Positions 48,571 to 55,987 of a stretch of DNA of 55,987 nucleotides are shown here, piece after piece (the stretch's first letter is position 1; the number at the start of each line of letters is the position of its first letter). The notes below the pieces were generated by a model. It saw nothing but the letters and a program-made list of their open reading frames with translations, did not search any database and had not been told where the DNA came from. Source of the DNA: Alphaproteobacteria bacterium (GTDB taxonomy: Bacteria; Pseudomonadota; Alphaproteobacteria; Micavibrionales; Micavibrionaceae); the NCBI GenBank assembly GCA_030427385.1, contig JAUHWR010000002.1, forward strand, positions 1 through 55,987, written 5' to 3'. The position numbers and the translations under genes were made by a program.

Positions 48571-49588
48571 AATATTACTAACTTTTCTGGTTTCTATGTT
48601 GCTAATATTTAGCTCCAGTGCTAACGCTAAAGAAAATGAAGACTCTTTACCATTAAGAGGAATTAATTTTGTCGGCCCTGGATTTGCCAGTAGCGAAATT
48701 CCAGGTAAACTTAATGTGAATTATGTTTTTCCAAGCAATGAGGATATTAAAACTTATGCTGATTTTGGAATGGAAATTATCCGCTTATCATTTCTGTGGG
48801 AACGTCTGCAACCAGAGTTAAATGGGCCGTTTAATCAAGATTATTTGCAAAACATTATAAAGGTCGTAAATGAAGCCGATAAATACGGTGTTTATGTTTT
48901 GTTAGACGTTCACAACTACGGCAAGTATAAAGATGCTCTAATTGGCTCTAAAGCTGTTCCGCAACAAGATTATGCTGATATGTGGTTTAAGTTAGCTACC
49001 TATTTCAAAGATCATGATAATGCGATGTTTGGTTTGATGAATGAACCATATAAGCATAGCCCAAAAGAATGGTTCCCATTAGCTCAAGCAGGATTATCAG
49101 CAATACGTGAGGGAGGCGCAAAACAAAAGATCCTTGTGCCATCCACCTATTGGTCAAGTGCCGCAAAATTTACAAGAGAAAGTGGAGGTTTCTCCAATGC
49201 CGAGTTATTAAAGAACATCAATGATCCCGAAAATAACTTTGTTTATGAGCTGCATATTTATTTCGATAAGGACTCTTCTGGAACCCATAACAATTGTCCA
49301 GGAGGAGAAGAAATCGGTATAAAACGTCTGGAAGCGGTGACGAAATGGCTGAAAGATAATAATCATCAAGCTTTATTAGGTGAGTTCGGAGTTAGCGAAG
49401 ATGAAACATGCTTGAAGGTTTTAGATAAAACACTGGCCTATATGGATGAAAATAAGGAAGCTTGGTTTGGTTGGACTTATTGGGGGGCAAGCCCATGGTT
49501 TGGGGATTACATGTTTAATGTTTACCCACCTGATACAGATAAGTTCCCTCAGGCGGCTATATTGAAGAAATATATCCAAAAGAAATAA
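48563..49588 (+). CDS. Periplasmic GH5-family glycoside hydrolase
   Basis: 341-residue GH5 enzyme with a signal peptide ending SSANAKE. The catalytic residues are acid/base Glu161 (GLMNEP) and nucleophile Glu274 (LLGEFGVS). LRLSFLWERLQPELNG-like and LDVHNYGKY segments recall the secreted GH5 at 43235, to which it is clearly related. Periplasmic beta-glycanases (as BcsZ in cellulose and AlgL/ExoK in other systems) edit glycans during export. That role fits the polymerase and acyltransferase next to it. Confidence 0.88.
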   Translation: MSKILLTFLVSMLLIFSSSANAKENEDSLPLRGINFVGPGFASSEIPGKLNVNYVFPSNEDIKTYADFGMEIIRLSFLWERLQPELNGPFNQDYLQNIIKVVNEADKYGVYVLLDVHNYGKYKDALIGSKAVPQQDYADMWFKLATYFKDHDNAMFGLMNEPYKHSPKEWFPLAQAGLSAIREGGAKQKILVPSTYWSSAAKFTRESGGFSNAELLKNINDPENNFVYELHIYFDKDSSGTHNNCPGGEEIGIKRLEAVTKWLKDNNHQALLGEFGVSEDETCLKVLDKTLAYMDENKEAWFGWTYWGASPWFGDYMFNVYPPDTDKFPQAAILKKYIQKK

Positions 49589-49691
49589 AATACATAAATA
49601 TCTAAAACATTTGTTCTGCACCCTAAAAATCGGACCATTTTGTGTGAGAAAAATTCTTAATTTGTTAAACAACGAAGAAAGAAATTTTTTT

Positions 49692-49790
49692 ATGAAGAAG
49701 AATAAATTTACAGATAGTCAGATCGCATTTATTTTACGTCAAGCCGAAGAAGGGACGGCGGTTGCGGAAGTATGCCTAAAATCGGGGGGT
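49692..49790 (+). pseudogene. IS3-family transposase OrfA remnant
   Basis: About 30 residues (MKKNKFTDSQIAFILRQAEE, then GTAVAEVCLKSGGI) match the start of IS3-type OrfA. Similarity ends abruptly before the rest of the HTH. OrfB and a clear right end are absent. AGAAAGAAA precedes the start. It is an IS stump. Confidence 0.8.
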
Positions 49791-49835
49791 ATTGGATCAG
49801 ACATACTAACGCTGGCGCAAGTAATACGGCGGTTT

Positions 49836-49864
49836 GAGGTGGTCCTACATTGTTGGACCACCTC
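49836..49864. repeat. Perfect 10-bp hairpin after the IS3 remnant
   Basis: GAGGTGGTCC (49836-49845) and GGACCACCTC (49855-49864) surround a 9-base loop. No T-run follows, so a terminator is unlikely. It may be the joined ends of a lost IS. Confidence 0.5.
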
Positions 49865-49865
49865 T

Positions 49866-49922
49866 TATAATGTAATCAGATTTTATATGAACGGAGAGTT
49901 TTAAACTTGTATTGCTAATAAC
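49866..49922 (+). repeat. 57-bp direct repeat, right copy
   Basis: Identical to 45594-45650. It directly follows the hairpin at 49836-49864 and the IS3 remnant, and precedes the end of the OafA-like gene. Confidence 0.85.
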
Positions 49923-49976
49923 ACAAGCGCGAAAACAATCCAAGGTGTAAGCTGTTTAAGACAAGCTATAGTTGAT

Positions 49977-51932
49977 TTATTCTTGAAACGATCTTTCAAA
50001 GAGCGGTTCTAAAAGCTCAGCCCCATAAGCAGAAATATGAGATTTATTATAATAGAGGCTGCCCCCATCCAGTTCTGTATGGCAAACCTCATCGTTGCAT
50101 AATAAAGGTCTGGGATCGATGTAGTGTATCCCGTCTCCTTTGTATATTTCTTGAAATGCGCCAATACCATTATTTAAATCATTTTCATAGTCTTCAATGT
50201 CAATGGCATATTTGTTTTCAATATTATATTTTTCTTGTAGGGCAAGCATGATGGGCGGCTCTTTTTTTGCGGTAGGTACATTTTGCAAGATATAGATATC
50301 GATGGCGGCCTCTTTTAATGTATCAAGCGTTTTGGCAAGCGCTGCGAATTTTAGGTTCGGATAAAATTCACTATAACCTGGATATTCTGTCGTGCTTTCA
50401 ATTTCATCGAATTTGTTTGACAGCACTTTCCAAGAGGAAACAATATAAACTTTCTTGATATTTTCTCTGATTAACAAATTCAAAAATGCGTTATTTTGCT
50501 CAGAACAATTATATTCATATACAGGATCGTTATTTTCTACCGATAAGATGGGGGGGCAACCGCTGGATGTTAATAAATATCCGTTCTTATTATATTTATT
50601 TGAAAGATTAAAAAAGGCGGGTGCAATCGCATCGGCATGGCTGTCCCCCCACAGGGCAAATGTCGGTTTTCCGGCATCTTTATTGGTTTGACAGACATCG
50701 GATGAATTAATGTTTGAAATCGAAGGTTTATCACAATTTTCACGGTAAGGGTTAATGTCGTTGACGGATTCAGAGTATTTTAGGATTTGTGCATCATAGC
50801 GATCTGGTAAGCCTTTCGTGTAAATGAGCGCGCCGCCGATTAGAGCCATTAAAAATAACCCTGATGCAGAAACGCTCATTATTTGTGAGCGTGATGATAA
50901 AATAGTTTTCTTCCGAATGGGTTGCTCGACGAATGCCCATGTTAGAACTGAAAGGGCAACAGCAAGTGCCATGCAACCGACGCCCATCATCAGAGTATAA
51001 TCATATAAAGGATAAATTGAGTAGTTTGTGAACACTAATATCGGCCAATGCCACAAGTATAGCGAATATGAAATAAGACCGATAAAGACAATAGGTTGGA
51101 AGCTTAATATTTTAGATACGAAGGTATCTGTTGTCTTGCTGGAGATCAAAACAAGTGAAGTCCCGATAACAGGTAGTAGCGCTATGTAGCTAGGAAAGAG
51201 CATTGTTTCTTTATAAAATACTAGCGCAATGAAAATTAATGAAATACCGAACAGAGAAAGTGACTCTTTCATTACTTTTGGAAATGGTTTTGTAGGAAAA
51301 TGAACCGCAACTAAAGCGCCGGCTATCAATTCCCAGCTTCGAAAGGGAAGTAGATAGAACGCAAATCTTTGACTTATTTCTACATAATATAGACATAGCG
51401 CCAACGACATAAAAAAGCCGAGCCATAAAATCAGTGCAAACTTATTTTTCAGGAATTTACTAATGATCAGCATGCCAAGGGGGAAAAACATATAAAATTG
51501 CTCTTCTACCGCCAGCGACCAATTATGAAGCATGGGTTTAAGATCATTCGTTGTATCGAAATAACCACCCTGTTTTGCAAAAAGAAAATTAGAACCGAAT
51601 AAGGACTGGGAAGCCATTTCCTTACCTAGTTGAATAAGATCAGATGGCAAAAATATGATGTAGGCCGCAATTAAGGTACATAATACAACCACAAACGATG
51701 CAGGAAGAATTCTTCGCGCCCGGCGCTCCCAAAAATCGATGAAGGAAAAGCTGTTGTTGTTCAGGCCTTTCAAGATGATGGACGTAATCAAAAAGCCGGA
51801 TAAAACAAAGAATATATCAACCCCCATGAATCCACCCGGGATAAATTCAAATTTGGCATGAAATAACAAAACTGATAACACGGCAACAGCTCTTAATCCG
51901 TCAATTTCAGGTCTGTAATATAATTTGGACAA
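49977..51932 (-). CDS. OafA-type acyltransferase with SGNH domain
   Basis: 651-residue two-part enzyme. An N-terminal acyltransferase-3 domain (YYRPEIDGLRAVAVLSVLLF, then GVDIFFVLSGFLIT and SLAVEEQFYMFFPL) has ten or eleven helices. A periplasmic C-terminal SGNH hydrolase-like domain has the Ser block FALWGDSHADAIAPAF and the closing His motif NKSHIS. Such proteins O-acetylate lipopolysaccharide or other surface glycans. It is convergent with the polysaccharide gene group and probably decorates the same or another glycan. Confidence 0.9.
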   Translation of the reverse strand: MSKLYYRPEIDGLRAVAVLSVLLFHAKFEFIPGGFMGVDIFFVLSGFLITSIILKGLNNNSFSFIDFWERRARRILPASFVVVLCTLIAAYIIFLPSDLIQLGKEMASQSLFGSNFLFAKQGGYFDTTNDLKPMLHNWSLAVEEQFYMFFPLGMLIISKFLKNKFALILWLGFFMSLALCLYYVEISQRFAFYLLPFRSWELIAGALVAVHFPTKPFPKVMKESLSLFGISLIFIALVFYKETMLFPSYIALLPVIGTSLVLISSKTTDTFVSKILSFQPIVFIGLISYSLYLWHWPILVFTNYSIYPLYDYTLMMGVGCMALAVALSVLTWAFVEQPIRKKTILSSRSQIMSVSASGLFLMALIGGALIYTKGLPDRYDAQILKYSESVNDINPYRENCDKPSISNINSSDVCQTNKDAGKPTFALWGDSHADAIAPAFFNLSNKYNKNGYLLTSSGCPPILSVENNDPVYEYNCSEQNNAFLNLLIRENIKKVYIVSSWKVLSNKFDEIESTTEYPGYSEFYPNLKFAALAKTLDTLKEAAIDIYILQNVPTAKKEPPIMLALQEKYNIENKYAIDIEDYENDLNNGIGAFQEIYKGDGIHYIDPRPLLCNDEVCHTELDGGSLYYNKSHISAYGAELLEPLFERSFQE

Positions 51933-52266
51933 AAGATTTCCTCTTTACTTGGTCAGATTAGTGTCACGAATAAAATCAATATAGTTATATTTTGAGAGAA
52001 ACTATTAATCATATTTACTATATTTTTCATTCACATGGATACAATATTTATTTAATCAAACTAGTTAATAATAATGAAATCAAAAAAATACAATAGGTTT
52101 TAAGTATAGTGTGATGATTTAGGCTCAGAACTCTCTACGCATACAAGAATTTCAATCAAGTGATGAGTTGATTTCTGAAAGTCTATTATTTAACTCAATC
52201 TTAATAAAAATTTGGCATAGTGAGCGATTTAAATAGGTTAACAAGAAAAAATAGGATATTTAACAC
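51933..52266. other. 334-base divergent gap
   Basis: Very AT-rich, with no gene seen. It should contain the promoters of the OafA-like gene (minus) and the small genes to the right (plus). No clear operator or terminator was found. Confidence 0.4.
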
Positions 52267-52485
52267 ATGATAATTTCTGACATAAAAGAGTTTCAAACGA
52301 TGAAACAAAACGCCAAAGAGCGGGCAAAACTTGTTATGGACGAAGTTAAAACTGAAATGAGTCCAAAATCTTTTGAGATGTCAGGATGGTCAGCCGAGAA
52401 ATGGGAAGAAGAAACCACAAAAGTTTTTTATGAAAGTGAAATTGATGCAAGGAAATATATTTCAAAGCCAAGTTCAAAAGATTGA
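52267..52485 (+). CDS. Small hypothetical protein
   Basis: 72-residue hydrophilic, Lys/Glu-rich protein (MIISDIKEFQTMKQNAKERA, later MSGWSAEKWEEETTKVFYES). No family is recognised. It overlaps the start of the DUF6961 gene, which suggests one transcript with the nuclease gene that follows. The first of a three-gene group. Confidence 0.5.
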   Translation: MIISDIKEFQTMKQNAKERAKLVMDEVKTEMSPKSFEMSGWSAEKWEEETTKVFYESEIDARKYISKPSSKD

Positions 52486-52672
52486 CATTTACAGGGCTGC
52501 CAATCTTTTGCTTAAGAAGCATGGCAATGAAGCTCTCATAATCGCACAAGAAAAAGAACTCTCCTTCATGGAAAAACAGGATGATGCAGGGTCAAGCCTA
52601 TGGCATAAAATCGGGAATGCTGTAAATTGGATGCAAATCAATCCAGACCTATCAGGCGAAACTTGCCATTAA
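52445..52672 (+). CDS. DUF6961-like small protein
   Basis: 75-residue protein whose core IDIYRAANLLLKKHGNEALI, then SSLWHKIGNAVNWMQ, matches a small alphaproteobacterial family (DUF6961-like) of unknown function. ATG 52445 was chosen as the last start before the conserved part. It overlaps both neighbours, with no strong ribosome-binding site. Confidence 0.6.
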   Translation: MQGNIFQSQVQKIDIYRAANLLLKKHGNEALIIAQEKELSFMEKQDDAGSSLWHKIGNAVNWMQINPDLSGETCH

Positions 52673-53127
52673 TCATTATTCTTGTATGCTTATTTTTTAG
52701 TAATTTTGCCCTAAGCGATGTCCCAAAAGATTTTCCATCACAGGCTGAATTAGAAACATTCAAAGACAGACAGACCGAAGAATTAAATTTTGAACGCATA
52801 ATTGACGGGGATACGTTTGCTGCCTCTGGAAAAAAAATTAGGCTATGGGGAATAGATGCGCCTAAGAGGGGTGATGAAAATTACAATCTCAGTCCCTTCG
52901 CTTTAGAACACTTTGTGAGTAATTATATTCTATCCTGCAAATTCATAGAGACGGACAGATACCAAAGATATGTCATGCAATGCTTTGCCAATGGAGAAGA
53001 CCTAGGCTCTATGATGGTAAAATTTGGTTTTGCGAAAGATTATAATAAATATAGCGGTGGGTTTTATAAGCAGGAGCAGAAATTCGCACGTGAATAAGAG
53101 TTAGGGATTTGGAAGCATTCTGAATAA
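52627..53127 (+). pseudogene. Thermonuclease-family protein with premature stop
   Basis: Staphylococcal-nuclease-like secreted protein. A signal peptide (PLIIILVCLFFSNFALS) is followed by the core IIDGDTFAASGKKIRLWGID. Residue 80 is Lys (DAPK) where the catalytic Glu of DAPE is expected. DRYQRYVMQCFANGEDLGSM follows. A TAA at 53095-53097 ends the frame, but the usual family ending ELGIWKHSE continues in frame to a second stop at 53125-53127. The gene therefore looks decayed: a missing catalytic base and a nonsense codon before the last conserved motif. Confidence 0.75.
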
Positions 53128-53496
53128 CTAAGGTTATTGCTTAATGTAAAACATCAAAATGTACAAATAATTGTCAAAAACGATACAATTAGTTTTGTAG
53201 TATTTGGTAATAAATTATATATTTATATCAGTATGTTAAAGTACCTTTATCAAGTAAAAATGTAAAATTAAAACTAAGGCTTTCAGCCTCGCTCAGGTCA
53301 AGCGCTTAATCTAAAAATTAGAACGAATATATTCCTGCTTTTTCAGCTCTGCGTTTGAAAATGCCAATAATATTTCGCCGATTTTTTCGACAAGGGTTTT
53401 CTCCAAAACCTTCATCGCTTGACCTTTGCTACCCGATCCTCGCCGGAGACAAGGTTGCATGACGCAACCCAACTCTCATTAAAAAGGATCAACAAA
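53128..53496. other. 369-base leader region of ardC with long-range stem
   Basis: AT-rich on the left, mixed on the right, with no gene seen. AGGTCAAGCG (53295-53304) and CGCTTGACCT (53416-53425) form a 10-bp perfect inverted repeat around 111 bases. A second hairpin, GGTTGC (53453-53458) with GCAACC (53464-53469), lies 27 bases before the ardC start. AAAAAGGA is the ribosome-binding site. Confidence 0.5.
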
Positions 53497-54375
53497 ATGA
53501 ATAAGAACGATGTTTACCAAGATGTTACAAATAGAATTATAGATGCACTTGAAGCAGGGCTTAATGGAAAATTTGAATTGCCATGGCATGGTGTTACACA
53601 GTTGCCCGAAAATGCTTTAACGGCGAAACGCTATAAAGGCGTTAATGTTCCCCTACTCTGGGCTTATCAAATGAGCGAAGGCTTTCAATCTGGAATCTGG
53701 GCAACATACAAGCAATGGCAAGAACGCGGCGCACGAGTCAAAAAAGGCGAGAAATCTGCACAAATCGTTTTTTGGAAAATGCTACAACAAGAGCCAAGCC
53801 AGGATAATGAAGAACAATCACAGCGCATGTTTGCGCGTTGGTCACGCGTATTCAATGCTGATCAGGTGGAAGGGTTTGAGCTAGACGCGGATTTTAAGCC
53901 CTCTGACATTGCTTCAATAGGCGCAGCAGATTCTTTGATTGAGGCAAGCGGGGCCGATATACGCCACGGCGAAATTAAGGCTTATTACTCCCCTTCTGGC
54001 GATTTTATCAATATGCCCTCGCCCGAGCGTTTTAAAGATACCGCTGACTCTACGGCCACGGAAAATTATTACAGCACCCTCCTTCATGAATTGACTCACT
54101 GGACAGGCGCAAAGAATCGTCTTGATCGTTTTCCATCTGAAAATTTTAATAAATTTGATTATGCTTTTGAGGAATTAGTAGCAGAATTAGGGGCGGCTAT
54201 GGCTTGTGCATCAACAGGAGTTGAAGCCCTGCCCCGCGAAGATCACGCTCAATATATTGCGTGTTGGCTCACAGCCCTTAAAGACGATAAGAAATTTATT
54301 TTCTCGGCAGCGTCTCACGCGCAAAAAGCCGTTGATTTTCTATATAGCTGTTCTGAAATGCGGGAGGAGGCATAG
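53497..54375 (+). CDS. ardC: ArdC-like antirestriction protein
   Basis: 292-residue protein of the ArdC/DUF1738 family. The N-terminal ssDNA-binding domain (QDVTNRIIDALEAGLNGKFE, GIWATYKQWQERGARVKKGE) is followed by a metallopeptidase-like domain with HELTH (His197, Glu198, His201) and EELVAELGAAM. Such proteins protect incoming plasmid DNA from restriction. ATG 53497 was chosen over earlier starts for its ribosome-binding site and family match. Intact, unlike the copy at 45710. Confidence 0.88.
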   Translation: MNKNDVYQDVTNRIIDALEAGLNGKFELPWHGVTQLPENALTAKRYKGVNVPLLWAYQMSEGFQSGIWATYKQWQERGARVKKGEKSAQIVFWKMLQQEPSQDNEEQSQRMFARWSRVFNADQVEGFELDADFKPSDIASIGAADSLIEASGADIRHGEIKAYYSPSGDFINMPSPERFKDTADSTATENYYSTLLHELTHWTGAKNRLDRFPSENFNKFDYAFEELVAELGAAMACASTGVEALPREDHAQYIACWLTALKDDKKFIFSAASHAQKAVDFLYSCSEMREEA

Positions 54376-54448
54376 CCGCCCCCTCCTCTATCCAAGTCAT
54401 TTGAATATTTTTAATAGAGATTTTTTTTAAATTGCGGAATATTGAGAT

Positions 54449-54723
54449 ATGAAATTATGCCTTTTTATAACTTGCGGGTTATTGGCCGCCTCCCCTGCCC
54501 TTGCGAGCGCGTGAACACTGACCGTTATAAACGCATTTTAGCGCGCTGTTACGTTCATGGTGAGGACGTTGCCGCATTAATGGTTGGTGCCGGCTTTGCC
54601 TTTGATTACCCGCGCTATAGCAATGGCGCTTACGCAGAACAGCAAAAAGCCGCGAAGAATGAACGCCGCGGCTTGTGGTCAATGGAATTTGAGTTTCCCT
54701 GGCATTATAAGAGACGAAAATAA
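54449..54723 (+). pseudogene. Thermonuclease-family gene with internal deletion
   Basis: The first 21 codons (MKLCLFITCGLLAASPALAS) are a perfect signal peptide but end in TGA at 54512-54514. In another frame, directly after, the C-terminal half of a thermonuclease-like protein continues: VNTDRYKRILARCYVHGEDV, then GFAFDYPRYSNGAY and ERRGLWSMEFEFP. The catalytic core of about 65 residues between them is missing. An internal deletion joined the two ends out of frame. Confidence 0.8.
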
Positions 54724-54743
54724 GCCCCCTGCCCTACTCTGCT

Positions 54744-55391
54744 TTACCCGAATAATTTTTTGAAAATCCCTTTGCTTTTTTCAGCTTCTTCTTGCTCTTT
54801 GCGCTGTTTTTCCATTTCCTGACGTTTCTTTAGAGCTTCGCGGCGCGCTTCTTCTTTTTTGCGCTGTTCTTCTTTTTGGTCTTCGAGTTCTTTTTTCAAT
54901 GCCAAAACAGTTTCTTTTAAGTCCGATTGGTCATCATTAGATTTTGAACCGCGCTGATCTTCGAGCAGGCGTGTGAAATTTTTAATGCTGTCACCCTGAT
55001 TGGCCAACTGCTCTTTCATATATTCTTCAAATTGTTTGGCTGTTTCGCGCTCGCGCTTTCTTTCTTCCTGCTCTTTTTTCAGCATTTCCTCCAGATGTTC
55101 TACTCGCTTTTTCTCAGCCTCAAGGCGTTCCTGGAGAACGGCATATTGCCCCCCTGCCCCATTAGAATCGCTAGATTGACGTTCCTGACGTTTTTCAACA
55201 TCCTTAGAATCGTCCATACTGTCAGGAGATTTGAGTGTTTTGTATACACGCTGCAGCTCTGCGACATTGATCATTTTTTTATCTTTAGGGCCGGTTTCGA
55301 AAGACAATGTGCCAGAATCAATGTCGTTGTAAATTGTGGCACGGCTGACACCGGCCATCTTTGCTGCTTCTGTTATGCTGACTTGTGACAT
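54744..55391 (-). CDS. KfrA-like HTH and coiled-coil plasmid protein
   Basis: 215-residue protein. Residues 1-50 are a MerR/excisionase-like HTH (VSITEAAKMAGVSRATIYND). Residues 75-205 are a long Glu/Lys/Arg coiled coil, and the end KGIFKKLFG is an amphipathic tip. The layout resembles KfrA and the 'entry exclusion protein 1' of small plasmids, which bind their own promoters and aid stability. AAGGAG precedes the ATG. It is divergent from repC across the origin region and probably binds the repeats there. With no ParA present it may help partition. Confidence 0.7.
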   Translation of the reverse strand: MSQVSITEAAKMAGVSRATIYNDIDSGTLSFETGPKDKKMINVAELQRVYKTLKSPDSMDDSKDVEKRQERQSSDSNGAGGQYAVLQERLEAEKKRVEHLEEMLKKEQEERKRERETAKQFEEYMKEQLANQGDSIKNFTRLLEDQRGSKSNDDQSDLKETVLALKKELEDQKEEQRKKEEARREALKKRQEMEKQRKEQEEAEKSKGIFKKLFG

Positions 55392-55788
55392 TTGACACTC
55401 CTTACGGTTTTAAACATTCCTGACACACATAAAAATAGCAAATAACGTCTAATGTGTCACCTAGTAAAATAACGTCAAAAGTGTCAGGTGTGACGTAACT
55501 ATACAGTATTTGACGTCACTATATATTCTAACGATGTAAATAATCGTCATAAATGTAACTGTAAGTTACGTTACATAGCACTAAAGACCTTTGTATAGGC
55601 CAATTAAAGTTTATTAAAGTTACATTCTGACGTTTTTGCCTGTCAAAAGTGTCGATTGCGTAAGTTACGTGCTTCTGGTAACTTAAAAGTATTCCGATTC
55701 TCTTCCCTGGGGAATCAAAAATCTTCACTTAACCACAACCTATTAGGAAGGAGCGCATCAACAGTCTTTTAAATTTCTCCGGATAAGG
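55392..55788. other. Origin/control region with iteron-like repeats
   Basis: No gene is seen. Two 19-bp repeats of the form AATAACGTC-N4-GTGTCA stand at 55441-55459 and 55468-55486 (27-base period), and a partial copy, GTCAAAAGTGTC, at 55642-55653. GTAAGTTACGT occurs at 55561-55571 and 55660-55670. TAAGTTAC (55661-55668) and GTAACTTA (55678-55685) form an 8-bp inverted repeat. TGACGT words recur. These are likely binding sites for the KfrA-like protein and/or RepC, and part of oriV. Confidence 0.6.
55441..55486. repeat. Tandem 19-bp repeats, possible KfrA-like operators
   Basis: Copies at 55441-55459 and 55468-55486 share AATAACGTC and GTGTCA around a variable A/T-rich core. They lie 50-100 bases before the minus-strand gene, where autoregulation would be expected. 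Confidence 0.65.
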
Positions 55789-55816
55789 AAAAACCGCCGT
55801 TGGCGCGGCGGTTTTT
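55789..55816. terminator. Bidirectional terminator hairpin before repC
   Basis: AAAAACCGCCG (55789-55799) pairs perfectly with CGGCGGTTTTT (55806-55816) around a 6-base loop, giving T-runs on both strands. It could end a transcript reaching towards repC, or an antisense RNA that starts in the repC leader on the minus strand. Confidence 0.75.
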
Positions 55817-55860
55817 AAACTTTGAAGGCGATACCTTCTCTCAAATTCTTAATTACATGG

Positions 55861-55987
55861 TATCGCTATTCGAATCGGGTTGCAAGTCTTAATCGACTTC
55901 CGCAAACCCTTTTTTGCGGCCTTATCCACAGTAATACATAGACTTTGCGATATCATATTATGCAGACTCATATTTTTCCAGAAATGA
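55861..55987. repeat. Terminal overlap of a circular molecule (copy 2)
   Basis: Exact copy of bases 1-127. It should be trimmed to close the circle. The start of repC at the far left then follows directly from the origin region at the far right. Confidence 0.93.

Noticed and set aside
49611-49904. A complete transposase gene of 97 codons
   Set aside because: Only about 30 residues from 49692 match OrfA; the frame before and after is unrelated.
55441-55486. CRISPR array at the 19-bp repeats
   Set aside because: Only two short copies with an 8-base gap and no cas genes; operator or iteron is more likely.

Overview
The window is a complete circular plasmid of about 55.86 kb, opened at an arbitrary point: bases 1-127 are repeated exactly at 55861-55987. 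The host is most likely an alphaproteobacterium. The evidence is a RepC-type initiator, a GTTC-N7-GTTC SOS box before umuDC, an AvhB-like VirB/VirD4 transfer system, and accessory families common on alphaproteobacterial plasmids (DUF736, DUF6876, DUF6961, ArdC). No rRNA, tRNA, CRISPR array or integrase was seen.

Backbone (52.3 kb through the origin to 12.3 kb). A repeat-rich origin region with a DnaA box lies between repC (+) and a KfrA-like coiled-coil DNA-binding protein (-). Rightwards follow umuDC with an SOS box, a mobile mystery protein A/B (HTH + Fic) pair with three phased operators, DUF6876, a large solo ParB, parDE, DUF736, a likely oriT region, a DUF3363-type relaxase with a ribbon-helix-helix partner, and higBA with twin operators. 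Leftwards of the origin lie ArdC antirestriction and two damaged nuclease genes. Several of these genes sit behind strong hairpin leaders and may be leading-region establishment genes.

Transfer (12.3-24.5 kb). A minus-strand virB2-B3-B4-B5-lipoprotein-lipoprotein-B6-B8-B9-B10-B11-virD4 operon, mostly overlapping or tightly spaced, is divergent from an XRE regulator and a TrbM-like cysteine-rich secreted protein. No virB1 was found.

Cargo 1 (24.6-32.6 kb): heavy-metal efflux, namely a CzcI-like periplasmic protein, CzcC, CzcB, CzcA, a 25-codon bridging ORF, LspA, a short CDF protein and CzcD. Cargo 2 (32.8-37.3 kb): nitric oxide detoxification, with NsrR divergent from flavohemoglobin Hmp and leading an operon of a membrane protein, group III truncated hemoglobin and DUF1971; rnk and hemD follow on the same strand.

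Cargo 3 (37.4-42.5 kb) is AT-rich and bounded by a perfect 21-bp inverted repeat. It holds a nucleotidyltransferase, a PLP decarboxylase, a sulfotransferase, a HIT protein, a 48-codon piece of methionyl-tRNA synthetase and a methyltransferase. I read it as a small, apparently undescribed biosynthetic or modification cassette. Cargo 4 (42.5-52 kb) is a patchwork: a Tn3-type transposase remnant fused to an Abi-like fragment, a large secreted GH5 glycosidase, an ArdC pseudogene, a polysaccharide polymerase/acyltransferase/GH5 group, an IS3 remnant and an OafA-type acyltransferase. A 57-bp direct repeat marks the edges of its central part.
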